A stretch of DNA of 64,000 bases from Clostridiales bacterium (GCA_015056015.1 SVHD01000001.1:135636-199635); one strand, 5' to 3'. Positions 41,204-50,950 are shown, counted from the stretch's first letter. The notes: generated from the sequence alone by a model not told the origin. Numbers and translations: made by a program.

Positions 41204-41989
41204 ATGAAAAATTACTGGACCCTCAGTGAAGATAATATCTTCGTCGCCGCCCACCGTGGCTTTTCCGAAAAATATCCGGAAAACACCATTCCTGCCTTTC
41301 AGGCCGCCATTGATCTGAATGTGGATCAATTGGAAATTGATATCCGGGTTACCAAGGATGATCAGCTGGTGATCATTCATGACGCCACCGTGGATCGTAC
41401 CACCAACGGCACCGGCAAGGTATGCGATTATACCCTGGAAGAATTGCGCCGCCTGGACGCCGGATCCTGGAAGGGCGAAGAATTCAAAGGCCTGCAGATT
41501 CCTACCCTCATCGAATTTATGGATCTGGTGAAGGATCTGCCCGATATGACCATCGATTTTGAACTCAAGGAATATCCCGTGGCGGGCTGGGAAGAAAAAT
41601 CCTATTCCGTCTGCGATCGGGTGATGAAAATCATCGATGATTACGGCTACACCGATCGCTGCGTGATCAATACCTTCAATGGCAAGCTGCATGGCTATAT
41701 CCATAAGAAATACGGCAAGAAATATCGCCAGCATGTGTATTATCCCCCGGCCTACATGGGCGAATATGACGAAGAGCCCTACAACTACGCCTATTGCAGC
41801 TGCATGTTCCGCTCCGTCAAGAAGGATTACGATTGGATGAAGGCCCGCGGCGTGCAGCCCTGGGCGGGTGCCTCCGTCAAGAATGCGGAAACCGTGGATC
41901 AGGCCATCGCCGATGGCGCCGTGCTGATCACCTGCAATAACCCCGATGTGATTCTGCAGCTGCTCCGGGAACGGGGAAAGCATAAGTAA
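41204..41989 (+). CDS. Glycerophosphodiester phosphodiesterase
   Basis: VAAHRGFSEKYPENTIPAFQAAIDLNVDQLEIDIRVTKDDQLVIIHDATVDRTTNGTGKV. Confidence 0.95.
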   Translation: MKNYWTLSEDNIFVAAHRGFSEKYPENTIPAFQAAIDLNVDQLEIDIRVTKDDQLVIIHDATVDRTTNGTGKVCDYTLEELRRLDAGSWKGEEFKGLQIPTLIEFMDLVKDLPDMTIDFELKEYPVAGWEEKSYSVCDRVMKIIDDYGYTDRCVINTFNGKLHGYIHKKYGKKYRQHVYYPPAYMGEYDEEPYNYAYCSCMFRSVKKDYDWMKARGVQPWAGASVKNAETVDQAIADGAVLITCNNPDVILQLLRERGKHK

Positions 41990-41990
41990 G

Positions 41991-42070
41991 AAGGGTGTGG
42001 CTAAGCCCCCCCTTCCGGGAAAGCCGCACCGGATATTTCCGATATGTTCGAATTTGCCTGAATGCCAGTG
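41991..42070 (+). repeat. Degenerate intergenic hairpin-tail element, copy 13
   Basis: Tail GGGAAAGCCGCACCGGATATTTCC..GCCTGAATGCCAGTGAA; hairpin eroded. Confidence 0.6.
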
Positions 42071-42074
42071 AATC

Positions 42075-42121
42075 AAAAAACGGCACCGGAGAGAAAATCG
42101 TCTCTCCGGCGTCGTTTTTTT
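42075..42121. terminator. Bidirectional terminator-like hairpin, second copy of the 11681 sequence type
   Basis: AAAAAACGGCACCGGAGAGAaaatcgTCTCTCCGGCGTCGTTTTTTT. Confidence 0.7.
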
Positions 42122-42158
42122 GTTTTCATTCCGTTTGTGGTAATATTGATTCGTTTCC

Positions 42159-43529
42159 TTAGGCAGCTGCAGCTTCCGTCTTCAGATAGCGCTTTCTCAC
42201 CGCGAAATAGCAGATCAACTGCCCTGCCGTGCCCAGCACCCAGGAAACGGGATAGGAAATAAAGAGGCATTCCAGGGTGGGCCAGACGGCAAAGACGGTA
42301 TAGACCCACGCAACCCGTAAGCCGCAGATAAAGGCCAGGGAAATCAGCATGCTGGGCATGGAGCAGCCAATCCCCCGCAGATGCCCCACGCACACCTCAT
42401 TGGTGCCCAGGGCGAAATGGAACAGGCATTTATTTTTCAAATGAATCATGCCCATGGCAATGACGGCGGGATCGCTGTTATAAATCGAAAGCAGCACCGG
42501 CCCCAGGAAATAAAGCCCCAGGCCAATAGCCGTGGAAATACAGCAGACCAGGCCCAGGCAAATCCAGAGAATTTTTTTGACCCGTTCCGGCTTTTGCGCC
42601 CCCATATTCTGGCTGGTAAAAGTCATATCCGCCTGCTGCATGGAGCTCATGGCAGTGAACGCAAAGCCCTCCAGATTGCCGGCTGCGGTATGCCCGGCCA
42701 TGGTTACCGAACCAAAGGAATTGATGGCCGATTGAATCAGCACATTGGATATCGCAAACAGAGAGCTCTGCAGCCCCGCCGGCAGCCCCACCCGCACAAT
42801 GGCTGCAAACTGACGCTTATCAATCTTCAATTTCCGCAGATCCAGCCGGATGGAGGAATCCGCACGCATCAGCCGCCGGAGCACCAGGAACGCAGACACC
42901 GCCTGGGATGCAATGGTGGCCAGGGCCACGCCATCCACCGACATGCCAAAGCCCAGCACAAATATCAGATTCAGGCCCACATTGATCAGCCCGGAAAAGG
43001 TGAGAATATACAAAGGCCGCTTGCTGTCCCCTGCACCGCGAAGAATAGCAGCACAGAAATTATACATCAGGTTAAAGGGCATGCCCGCAAAATAGATTTG
43101 CATATAAAGGGTGGCGCCCTCAATCACATCATCCGGCGTACCCATCCAATTCAGGAAAATCCGGGCAAAGGAAACGCCGATCACCGTCAGAAACAGCCCG
43201 CAGACCCCTGCCACCAGAACGGCCGTATGCACCGCCTGATGCACGCCCTTTTCATCCTTGGCGCCCCAGGCCCGGGCCACCGCCACGCTGGCGCCCACGG
43301 AAAGCCCCATAAACAGATTCACAATCAGGTTAATCAGCGCCGATGTGGCGCCCACGGCGGCCAGGGCCTCTTTTCCCGAAAACTGGCCCACCACCACAAT
43401 ATCCGCCGCATTATATAATAATTGCAAAACACCGGTCAGGATCAGCGGCAGGGCAAAGCGAAGTATTTTCCCCGTCAGCGGCCCGGAACACATATCCATG
43501 GTCTCACGGCCCGTTTTTCTTCGGAACAT
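42159..43529 (-). CDS. MATE family efflux transporter
   Basis: LTGKILRFALPLILTGVLQLLYNAADIVVVGQFSGKEALAAVGATSALINL; ATG at 43529 after AGGAGG. Confidence 0.92.
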   Translation of the reverse strand: MFRRKTGRETMDMCSGPLTGKILRFALPLILTGVLQLLYNAADIVVVGQFSGKEALAAVGATSALINLIVNLFMGLSVGASVAVARAWGAKDEKGVHQAVHTAVLVAGVCGLFLTVIGVSFARIFLNWMGTPDDVIEGATLYMQIYFAGMPFNLMYNFCAAILRGAGDSKRPLYILTFSGLINVGLNLIFVLGFGMSVDGVALATIASQAVSAFLVLRRLMRADSSIRLDLRKLKIDKRQFAAIVRVGLPAGLQSSLFAISNVLIQSAINSFGSVTMAGHTAAGNLEGFAFTAMSSMQQADMTFTSQNMGAQKPERVKKILWICLGLVCCISTAIGLGLYFLGPVLLSIYNSDPAVIAMGMIHLKNKCLFHFALGTNEVCVGHLRGIGCSMPSMLISLAFICGLRVAWVYTVFAVWPTLECLFISYPVSWVLGTAGQLICYFAVRKRYLKTEAAAA

Positions 43530-43678
43530 GGCCATCCTCCTGCGTTTTATTTTCCCATTTATTGTAACACAGATTTTTCCCGGCGGATACCTTTTCCGCA
43601 ATTTTCGTTTCATTCTTTTCACCCGCCTTTTCCCGCCGCATACCATAAAAGCGAGGGCAGAAAAAAGGAGGAGATTGC

Positions 43679-43903
43679 ATGAATTATCCCACCCCCAATT
43701 GTAACCGGAAGGCCTGCTGCCTGCGCACGGGCGGCGCTATCTGCTTCTTTGCTTTTCTCTTCGCCCTGGCCCTGGGCCTGATTCTGGGCGCCGTCTTTTA
43801 TGAAACCATCCTGCCCGCCCTGGCCGCCGTCATCGTTTTTGCCGCGGTTATTCTGGCAGTCATTATCGCGCTGGTGATTTCCTGGCGCTTCCGGGGCGAT
43901 TAA
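43679..43903 (+). CDS. Small membrane protein with Cys-rich N-terminus
   Basis: MNYPTPNCNRKACCLRTGGAICFFAFLFALALGLILGAVF... two TM segments; AAAGGAGG RBS. Confidence 0.7.
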   Translation: MNYPTPNCNRKACCLRTGGAICFFAFLFALALGLILGAVFYETILPALAAVIVFAAVILAVIIALVISWRFRGD

Positions 43904-43935
43904 CGCCCCGCCCGGCCGCCCTCGCCGGGTACATC

Positions 43936-44016
43936 CGGCAGAATAATGCGGCAGAATAATGCGGCAGAATAATGCGGGAGGGTATTTCTTTTGAAAAAGA
44001 AATACCCTCCCGCACC
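43936..44016 (+). repeat. Three 13-bp repeats followed by intergenic hairpin element, copy 14
   Basis: (CGGCAGAATAATG)x3 at 43936-43974 then perfect 19-bp stem GCGGGAGGGTATTTCTTTT/AAAAGAAATACCCTCCCGC and tail ACCCTCCCAAAGAAAACTG. Confidence 0.85.
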
Positions 44017-44080
44017 CTCCCAAAGAAAACTGCTTCGGGAAGATTCAATTCAATATCAATTCCGGGTTTCCCCGTATTTT

Positions 44081-45124
44081 TTATTTTTCCAGTTCGTAGC
44101 GGAAGGCCTGCCAGGGAATATCCACCGGCTTCTTTTCCACAATAATTTCATAGATGTGCATCAGCAGGGGGAAATCCTTTTCCTGCAGTTCGCCGGCGGC
44201 GATCTTCTTTTTCACCGCCCGGGCAGAGCGGGTGGCAATCACGATGGATTCCAGGGTAACGCCCTTGAGGGTTTCCATGGCCTCATCAAAGGAAAGGCCC
44301 CGGCCCAGCAGGGTGCCGATTTTCCGGGTGCGGCCGCCAAAGACCGTCACATACAGATCGCCGATGCCCAGCATCAGGCTGTCTTCCTCCGCGCCCATAT
44401 AGGCCAGCAGCTTTTTCATTTCCTTGGCGCTCTGGCCAAAGAGGGCGGCCTGAGAATTGTAATGCTCCTTGCCGATAACGCCCTCCCGCTTTTCGGAAAG
44501 ACCGATGGCCAGGCTGACGCCCAGGGCGTAAGCATTCTTCATGGCCACAGAGGCCTCCACACCGATAATATCATTGGAAATGCTCACATGATAATAGCTG
44601 GTTTCAAAGAGAGAGCGAATCCAGCGCAGCAGATCCATATCCTTGCCGCAGAAGGTCACTTCGGACCAATCCAGATCGGCCAATTCATAGCTGGTGCAGG
44701 GGCCGCCCACCGCATTGAGCTTAAGGCCCCGATTGCCGGAAAGCTGTTCAAACAGATCGGGATACACCATCAGATTGCCGTCTTCATCATCCATCATACC
44801 CTTGGTGACGGTGAGAATGGGCAATTCCTTATCCACTACCTTGAGCACATTTTCCGCAAACCATTCCACGCCGAAGGAGCTGACGCCGCCCACCAGCAGA
44901 TCTGCGCCCTTGAGCGCTTCCTGCATTTCTTCAAACTGGTAGTAGGTATAGCTTTCCGGCAGCTGCCGCTTCATGGTCATATGGAAGCCGGTTTCCCGGG
45001 CATGATCGATGATTTCCCGATCCAGGGGGGTGCCCACCAGGCGGACGGTATGGCCGTTATCGGCGGCAGGGATGCCAATGGCGCTGCCCATCATGCCGGC
45101 GCCCACAATCGTAATAATGCTCAT
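44081..45124 (-). CDS. NAD(P)H-dependent glycerol-3-phosphate dehydrogenase
   Basis: IITIVGAGMMGSAIGIPAADNGHTVRLVGTP, TVTKGM, GVEASVAMKNAYALGVSLA, LGIGDLYVTVFGGRTRKIGTLLGRG. Confidence 0.9.
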   Translation of the reverse strand: MSIITIVGAGMMGSAIGIPAADNGHTVRLVGTPLDREIIDHARETGFHMTMKRQLPESYTYYQFEEMQEALKGADLLVGGVSSFGVEWFAENVLKVVDKELPILTVTKGMMDDEDGNLMVYPDLFEQLSGNRGLKLNAVGGPCTSYELADLDWSEVTFCGKDMDLLRWIRSLFETSYYHVSISNDIIGVEASVAMKNAYALGVSLAIGLSEKREGVIGKEHYNSQAALFGQSAKEMKKLLAYMGAEEDSLMLGIGDLYVTVFGGRTRKIGTLLGRGLSFDEAMETLKGVTLESIVIATRSARAVKKKIAAGELQEKDFPLLMHIYEIIVEKKPVDIPWQAFRYELEK

Positions 45125-45268
45125 GGCTGATTTCTCCTTTATGCTTCAATGGCCGGTTTTCCGGCTGATTCCATTGTAATCCGGATGGAATAAATGTCAA
45201 GCTATGATTCAAATCTTGATAATTTTGCAAAATAAAGCAAAACTTTTTCAAACTTTATCATTTTCATC

Positions 45269-45297
45269 TTGACGAATCATTCCTCCTGTGCTACCTT
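45269..45297 (+). promoter_or_regulatory. Sigma-A-type promoter for the DeoR-family gene
   Basis: TTGACG-17 bp-TACCTT. Confidence 0.5.
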
Positions 45298-45328
45298 CAA
45301 AGCAGCAAACGGCGCAGGAGGGGAAAAT

Positions 45329-46036
45329 ATGCTGCAAAAAGAGAGACAGGATCAGCTGCTGAAAATTCTGCAGGAGCGGCGTTATGCCAGCATCACGGAA
45401 CTGGCGGGAGAAATTTTCGTCAGCACCGCCACCATCCGGCGGGATTTAAAAATTCTGGAGCAGCAGGGCCTGGTGCATTTAAGCTACGGCGGGGTATCCC
45501 TGAGCCAGTCCGGACGGAAAAATGTGCCCCTTCCCCTGCGCCAGGCAGAGCATGTGGCCGTCAAGCAGCGCATTGCCCAGCGGGCGGCGACGCTGATTCA
45601 GCCCCATGATACGATCATCATGGACGGCTCTTCCACGGTGCAGCATATCGCGGAATTTCTCACCCCGGATATGGATCTGACCATTTTTACCTATTGTGTG
45701 GATACCGCCGCCCTGCTGGCCCGGAAAAATATCCCGGTGCATTGCCTGGGCGGGCAGTATCAACTGCATTCCGCCGTCACCACCGGCTATTTTGCCGAAA
45801 AGAATGCGGAAATGATCACTGCGGATCTTTGCTTTCTTTCTTCTCAGGGGCTGAATACCGAAACGGGCTTTATCACCGATTCCAGCGCTGAAGAAACCCG
45901 GCTGCGCCAGATTTTCATGCGCCAGTCCAAGCGCCGCATCTTCCTCTGCGATTCCTCCAAATTCGGCCAGAATCATCCCTTTATCCTGGCCAATATTCGG
46001 GAAATGGACGAAATCATCAGCGATGAAAATATATAA
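45329..46036 (+). CDS. DeoR/GlpR family transcriptional regulator
   Basis: MLQKERQDQLLKILQERRYASITELAGEIFVSTATIRRDLKILEQQGLVHLSYGGVSL. Confidence 0.95.
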   Translation: MLQKERQDQLLKILQERRYASITELAGEIFVSTATIRRDLKILEQQGLVHLSYGGVSLSQSGRKNVPLPLRQAEHVAVKQRIAQRAATLIQPHDTIIMDGSSTVQHIAEFLTPDMDLTIFTYCVDTAALLARKNIPVHCLGGQYQLHSAVTTGYFAEKNAEMITADLCFLSSQGLNTETGFITDSSAEETRLRQIFMRQSKRRIFLCDSSKFGQNHPFILANIREMDEIISDENI

Positions 46037-46051
46037 AGGCGGAATATACGG

Positions 46052-46378
46052 ATGAAGCCATGCTATTGCGGCCATGATTGCAGCCGCTGTATCACCTATC
46101 TGGCCACCATACGGCAGGATGAGGCGCTGCGGAAGGAAAGCCAGCGCTTTTATCAGGAACACTTTCACCAGGAACTGCCCCTTGCGGAAATATCCTGCCT
46201 TGGCGGAAGAAGCAATCAGGTAATGCCCCTGTGCCGGGAGTGTCCCTTTGCCCGATGCTGTCGGGAAAAGGGATTGGATTCCTGCAGTGCGTGCCCTGCC
46301 CCCTGCCGGGAATATCTGCAATACCGGAAAAAATACGTCAATCGCTGCCTGCAAATTGAAGAAGAATCCTTACTGTAA
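46052..46378 (+). CDS. Cys-rich DUF3795-like protein
   Basis: MKPCYCGHDCSRCITYLAT..LCRECPFARCCREKGLDSCSACPAPC. Confidence 0.75.
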   Translation: MKPCYCGHDCSRCITYLATIRQDEALRKESQRFYQEHFHQELPLAEISCLGGRSNQVMPLCRECPFARCCREKGLDSCSACPAPCREYLQYRKKYVNRCLQIEEESLL

Positions 46379-46430
46379 AAAACGCCTTTTGCAGAAATTT
46401 TTCCTGCATCTTTATGGATAACTGGCACTC

Positions 46431-46523
46431 AAAATAATTCGTACACCCCTGAAATATCCAGAATAAGTTTTCTTTGGGAGAGCGCGAGAGGGTCTTTCTT
46501 TTTCAAAAGAAAGACCCTCTCGC
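46431..46523 (-). repeat. Intergenic hairpin-tail element, copy 15
   Basis: Reverse strand: perfect 19-bp stem GCGAGAGGGTCTTTCTTTT/AAAAGAAAGACCCTCTCGC, tail GCTCTCCCAAAGAAAAC..CTGGATATTTC..GTGCCAG. Confidence 0.88.
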
Positions 46524-46541
46524 ATATATTTCCTCATTTCG

Positions 46542-47843
46542 TTACTTACCCAGCATGATATTGAGGATTTCGTGATCGGTATCGCGCATGCCGTCCCGGC
46601 CCATGCGGGCGGTATTGGCAATGGTCTGATCGATGCTTTCATCCACGATGCCTTCCCCGTCGCCGAATACCTTGCCTTCCTTGGCCATCAGATGGCCCAG
46701 AATCGCGGCGTCCACGGCGGAGGCAATCTTGGCCGCGCAGGAGGGCTTGGCGCCGTCACAGACGATGCCAGCCACATTGGCCAGGGTATTTTTGATGGTA
46801 TCGGCAATTTCCTGATCGGTGCCGCCGGTGACGAAGGTAATCCCCGCGCCGCAGCCGCCCGCCGCGGAAACCGCGCCGCAGAAAGCGCTCAATTTGCCCA
46901 TATCCCGCTTGATATAGATGCTCACCAGATTGCTCAGCGCCAGCGCGCGATATTTCATTTCTTCCGTGGCATTCACTTCTTCTGCATAGGCCAGCACGGG
47001 CAGGCTCACCGTGATCCCCTGATTGCCGCTGCCGGAATTGATCACCACCGGCATCACGCAGCCGCTCATGCGGGCGTCGCTGCCGGCCGCAGCCAGGGCG
47101 CGGGCGCGCACCTTGATATCTTCCTTGCCGTAATAGCGCATCAGCGTTGCGCCTACCTGTTCGCCATAGGGATGGGAAAGCCCTTCCTGCGCGATGGAGG
47201 TATTGAGCTCCTCCTGCTTTTTCAGCACGGGAATGACGCTGCTGATATCCCCTTCCCGGCAAAACGCAATAATATCCTGCAGATTCAGATTGCCGTATTC
47301 CGGGGCAGGGGCAGCCGCCTTGGGCGCATCCGGCGTTTTTTCCAGCAAAATCTGCCCGTTCTTTTCAATCCGGGTAATCTGGGTATGGGCATCCTTGATT
47401 TCCACCAGGGCGTAATCATCCCCCGCTTCCGCCCGCGCCCGAATCAGCAGATTTGGCACATTGGGAATCAGATCTACCCCGCAATAATCCGTTTTCAAAA
47501 GGGCCTTGGTCTTTTCCAGATCCGCTTCCGTAATCTGGGAGAGCACTTCCAGCTTCAGTTCGGCCTTTCCCCCGACCGTGCCCAGAATGGCGCTGGGCTC
47601 CACGCCCTTGAGATTGCCGGTGCCGGGCACAATAACGCCCTTCACATTCTTGATAATATTTCCGGAGCAGCCCACCCGGATTTTTTCCGGCATTCTGCCT
47701 AAGATATCCCTGGCGGTGGCGGCGGCGTATGCAATGGCAATAGGCTCGGTGCAGCCCAGGGCCAGCATCAATTCATTTTCCAGAATTTCGGCATAATTTT
47801 TTTCCAGCAGGGCCAGATCGGCGCCTGTTTTTTTCATATCCAT
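46542..47843 (-). CDS. L-serine/L-cysteine deaminating UPF0597 (CyuA/SdaA-alpha-like) family protein
   Basis: ENELMLALGCTEPIAIAYAAATARDILG, VIVPGTGNLKGVEPSAILG, VINSGSGNQGITVSLPV, GAVSAAGGCGAGI. Confidence 0.9.
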   Translation of the reverse strand: MDMKKTGADLALLEKNYAEILENELMLALGCTEPIAIAYAAATARDILGRMPEKIRVGCSGNIIKNVKGVIVPGTGNLKGVEPSAILGTVGGKAELKLEVLSQITEADLEKTKALLKTDYCGVDLIPNVPNLLIRARAEAGDDYALVEIKDAHTQITRIEKNGQILLEKTPDAPKAAAPAPEYGNLNLQDIIAFCREGDISSVIPVLKKQEELNTSIAQEGLSHPYGEQVGATLMRYYGKEDIKVRARALAAAGSDARMSGCVMPVVINSGSGNQGITVSLPVLAYAEEVNATEEMKYRALALSNLVSIYIKRDMGKLSAFCGAVSAAGGCGAGITFVTGGTDQEIADTIKNTLANVAGIVCDGAKPSCAAKIASAVDAAILGHLMAKEGKVFGDGEGIVDESIDQTIANTARMGRDGMRDTDHEILNIMLGK

Positions 47844-47974
47844 CGTTCCGCCTCCGCAGCATCATCATTTGCAATGGCTGGGCATATATGCCCACCTTAT
47901 TTTATTATAGCCCCTTCCCGCTGTTTTGCAAAGCCCTTTTTGCAAAAATCTTGAGATTGCTTGATGGGGAATTA

Positions 47975-48076
47975 GCGGGAGGGGATTCTTTGCGGCCAAA
48001 GAATCCCCTCCCGCGCCCACCCAAGAAAGCCATACTGGAATATACAAATTTTCACAGAATCATCTTATGTGCCAGT
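47975..48076 (+). repeat. Intergenic hairpin-tail element, copy 16
   Basis: Perfect 18-bp stem GCGGGAGGGGATTCTTTG/CAAAGAATCCCCTCCCGC, tail GCCCACCCAAGAAAGCCATACTGGAATATA..TGTGCCAGTG. Confidence 0.88.
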
Positions 48077-48097
48077 GCTACAATCATATTTTCACGC

Positions 48098-48201
48098 TTC
48101 ACTGGAAATCCTGCCGATTCAATAAGAACATGCAGCATCCAGAGTCGGTTTTCGGAGGGGGCGCGGGGGAACCGCTTTTGCCTCAAAAGCGGTTCCCCCG
48201 C
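48098..48201 (-). repeat. Intergenic hairpin-tail element, copy 17 (inverted relative to copy 16)
   Basis: Reverse strand: perfect 18-bp stem GCGGGGGAACCGCTTTTG, tail CCCCCTCCGAAAACCGACTCTGGATG..CCAGTGAA. Confidence 0.88.
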
Positions 48202-48229
48202 AATATCCCCGTTTCCTCCAAAGCCAAAA

Positions 48230-48257
48230 TGAAAAGGCCCCGCATTGCTGCGGGGCC
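48230..48257 (-). terminator. Intrinsic terminator of the ABC transporter operon
   Basis: Minus strand GGCCCCGCAgcaaTGCGGGGCCTTTTC. Confidence 0.8.
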
Positions 48258-48292
48258 CGAAAGAATAACTCAGAAATTATTCAATTCAGAAA

Positions 48293-49930
48293 TTATTCTT
48301 CGCCGTAGAAGTACAGGCCCTGAACTTCAACCAGACGGGACAGGCCCTTGGATTCCAGATCGGCCTTGTAGGCTTCCCAAACGGCGTCATCGTTCACATC
48401 CAGCTTGCCCATGATGAAGTTGGTCACGTATTCGGTGACGAGGGGATCCAGCTGGGTCTTCAGGTCAGTGCGTTCGTCGATCAGATCCTGATCTTCGCAC
48501 CACACGATCTGGGGAACGGTGGAGTAGGTGACGTAGGGAGCATAAGCATCGCAAGCCAGGCAAGCCATCAGCTGGTTATCGGTAGCGGTGTCAGCAGCAG
48601 CCTTGGCGTCGTAGTCGGCACGGGTACGATAGGTGTTGGGACCCCAACCCTGAGCCCAGTACACATTCTGAGTGGTGCCCCATTCGACCAGGGACTTGAC
48701 GGACTTGTCAGAGCCGCCGAAGGAGGGAACATCAGCCCATTCCCAATGCTTGCCTTCCTGGCCATAGAAGTTGGACCAGGCGCGGCCTTCGTCAGAATAC
48801 CAGTAGTCCAGCCACTTGATGGCGACTTCGGGGTTTTCGCAGTTGGAGGTGATGAAGGTACGGGCGCCCACGTTGAATTCGCGGCGGCCAGCGATGTGCT
48901 GGGTGCCATCGGGACGCTGCAGGGGTTCGATCACTTCCCAGTCAGTCCACTGGGTGTAGGAAGGATCAGCATTGTAGGTGAGCAGACGATAGGGATAAGG
49001 AGCAGCGGCAACGCAAACGGTCAGGCTGTCCTTGGGAACGGAGGTCAGAAGACGGAACTGGAACAGATCCTGTACATAGGTATCTTCAACCAGCAGCTTT
49101 TCGTCGAACAGTTCGTTGGCATACTTGAGGGCAGCGCGGAATTCGTCGGTGTTGGCAACGAAGTTGAAGCCGCCTTCGCCATTGGGCATATAGTAGGTTT
49201 CGATGCCGGCGGTCACGTCAACGAAGCAGTTGGCCAGCCAGTAGATGGGATCCTGACCATCGGCGCCATAGTGATAGGTACCGGTCAGCGGGATTTCGTC
49301 AGCCTTGCCATTGCCGTTCATATCGTTATCGCGGAAATAGATCAGCATATCCTTGAATTCGGCAGTGGTAACGGGCTTGCCCTTGCCAGTAGCGGCAGTG
49401 TAGGCTTCCAGATAGGGCTTATACACCCACATCTTGGGAACGGCTTCCTGAGCCAGATACATGAAGTTGACCAGCTGATAGATGTGGCCATCGGGAGCAG
49501 TCAGCTGTTCGCGGACGGCGGGATTTTCTTCCAGCAGCTTCTTGATGTACACGGTGTGTTCATCGATCAGATCTTCCAGGGGGATGATGACGCCGTCTTC
49601 GGCATACAGCATGACTTCGTCATTGCTGATGGATTCGAGATAAACGTCAGCACGATCGGGAGAAGCGATGGAGAGGTTGAACTTTTCGGTCTTTTCGGAA
49701 GAGTTCGCGGCGGTCCAGACAACGTCAACGCCGGAGAATTCTTCGAACCATACGTTCTGTTCGCTGGTTTCGAAATCTTCGAAAGTAGCCAGCTGACCAG
49801 ACCATACATTCAGGGTCACTTTTTCATTGGTGATGGGGTATACGCCAGGGGCGGATACTTCCACTGCCAGAGCGGGAACCGCGCTGAGCAGCATGACCAG
49901 GGTGAGAACCAGAGCAAATGCCTTTTTCAT
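48293..49930 (-). CDS. Extracellular solute-binding protein (LipO-type oligosaccharide ABC transporter)
   Basis: Signal peptide MKKAFALVLTLVMLLSAVPALA; FKDMLIYFRDNDMNGNGKADEIPLTGTY; followed upstream by two permeases. Confidence 0.92.
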   Translation of the reverse strand: MKKAFALVLTLVMLLSAVPALAVEVSAPGVYPITNEKVTLNVWSGQLATFEDFETSEQNVWFEEFSGVDVVWTAANSSEKTEKFNLSIASPDRADVYLESISNDEVMLYAEDGVIIPLEDLIDEHTVYIKKLLEENPAVREQLTAPDGHIYQLVNFMYLAQEAVPKMWVYKPYLEAYTAATGKGKPVTTAEFKDMLIYFRDNDMNGNGKADEIPLTGTYHYGADGQDPIYWLANCFVDVTAGIETYYMPNGEGGFNFVANTDEFRAALKYANELFDEKLLVEDTYVQDLFQFRLLTSVPKDSLTVCVAAAPYPYRLLTYNADPSYTQWTDWEVIEPLQRPDGTQHIAGRREFNVGARTFITSNCENPEVAIKWLDYWYSDEGRAWSNFYGQEGKHWEWADVPSFGGSDKSVKSLVEWGTTQNVYWAQGWGPNTYRTRADYDAKAAADTATDNQLMACLACDAYAPYVTYSTVPQIVWCEDQDLIDERTDLKTQLDPLVTEYVTNFIMGKLDVNDDAVWEAYKADLESKGLSRLVEVQGLYFYGEE

Positions 49931-50014
49931 ACCGGGTGAGCCTCCTTATAATATTTATCTCCATGCGGAATTCGCTTTCCGCATTAAAGATTCAAAAGAT
50001 GGGGATCAAGGGCA

Positions 50015-50950
50015 TTAACCCTTGACGGCGCCGATCATAACGCCCTTGACGAAATACTTCTGAACGAAGGGGTAGAGCATCATGACGGGCAGAGAGGAAA
50101 CGATGATCAGGGAATAGCGCATAACCTGGGAACGCATTTCCAAGAGGGCCAGCGTGGTGGAGTCCATCTGAACGTTGGATTCCATACCCAGGGACTGATT
50201 CTGGATCAGCAGTTCGCGCAAAACGTTTGCCAGGGGCAGCTTGGCCTTATCCTGCAGATAGACCATGGCGTTGAAATAGCCATTCCACAGATCAACCGCA
50301 TAATACAGGCCGATAACGGCGATGATGGGGCCGGACAGGGGCAGCACGATCTGGGTGAGGAAGCGCCATTCGCCGCAGCCATCGATGGAAGCCGCTTCGT
50401 GCATTTCATCGGGGATGCTGGTGCGGAAGTAGGTGCGCATAACGATCATGTTATACACGGACAGGGAAACCGGCAGAATCAGCGCCCAGATGGTATCCAG
50501 GATGCCGTAGCCGCGGATGGTCAGGTAGGTGGGGATCAGACCGCCGGAGAAATACATGGTGAATACGCACAGGAACATCATGTATTTGCCGTTTTTGAAG
50601 GTGCGGCGGGACAGCGGATAGGCGCAGAGGATGGTGGTCAAGAGCGCCAGAGCAGTACCGGAAATGGTGTAGATCAGGGAATTGCCGTAGCCGCGCCATA
50701 CGGAAGCGTCCTCGATAACGGCCGTATAGCCTTCCAGGGTCGCCTGCAGGGGAATCAGGGAGGCGCCGCCGCCCACCATCTTGCCGCCGGAGAAGGAGCA
50801 AGAGATAACATAGAGCAGGGGATAGAGGATGATGATGAAGATCAGGGTCAGAATCAGGGTATCAAAGGCAAGGAAAGCATAGTCCGATTTCATGTATTTG
50901 ATGGCCGTGCGCTTCTTTTTCTTGCCGGTTTTCATATCAATCGTGCTCAT
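50015..50950 (-). CDS. Carbohydrate ABC transporter permease (YtcP/MalG-type)
   Basis: ILYPLLYVISCSFSGGKMV, EAASIDGCGEWRFLTQIVLPLSGPIIAVIGLYYAVDLWN EAA loop. Confidence 0.93.
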   Translation of the reverse strand: MSTIDMKTGKKKKRTAIKYMKSDYAFLAFDTLILTLIFIIILYPLLYVISCSFSGGKMVGGGASLIPLQATLEGYTAVIEDASVWRGYGNSLIYTISGTALALLTTILCAYPLSRRTFKNGKYMMFLCVFTMYFSGGLIPTYLTIRGYGILDTIWALILPVSLSVYNMIVMRTYFRTSIPDEMHEAASIDGCGEWRFLTQIVLPLSGPIIAVIGLYYAVDLWNGYFNAMVYLQDKAKLPLANVLRELLIQNQSLGMESNVQMDSTTLALLEMRSQVMRYSLIIVSSLPVMMLYPFVQKYFVKGVMIGAVKG

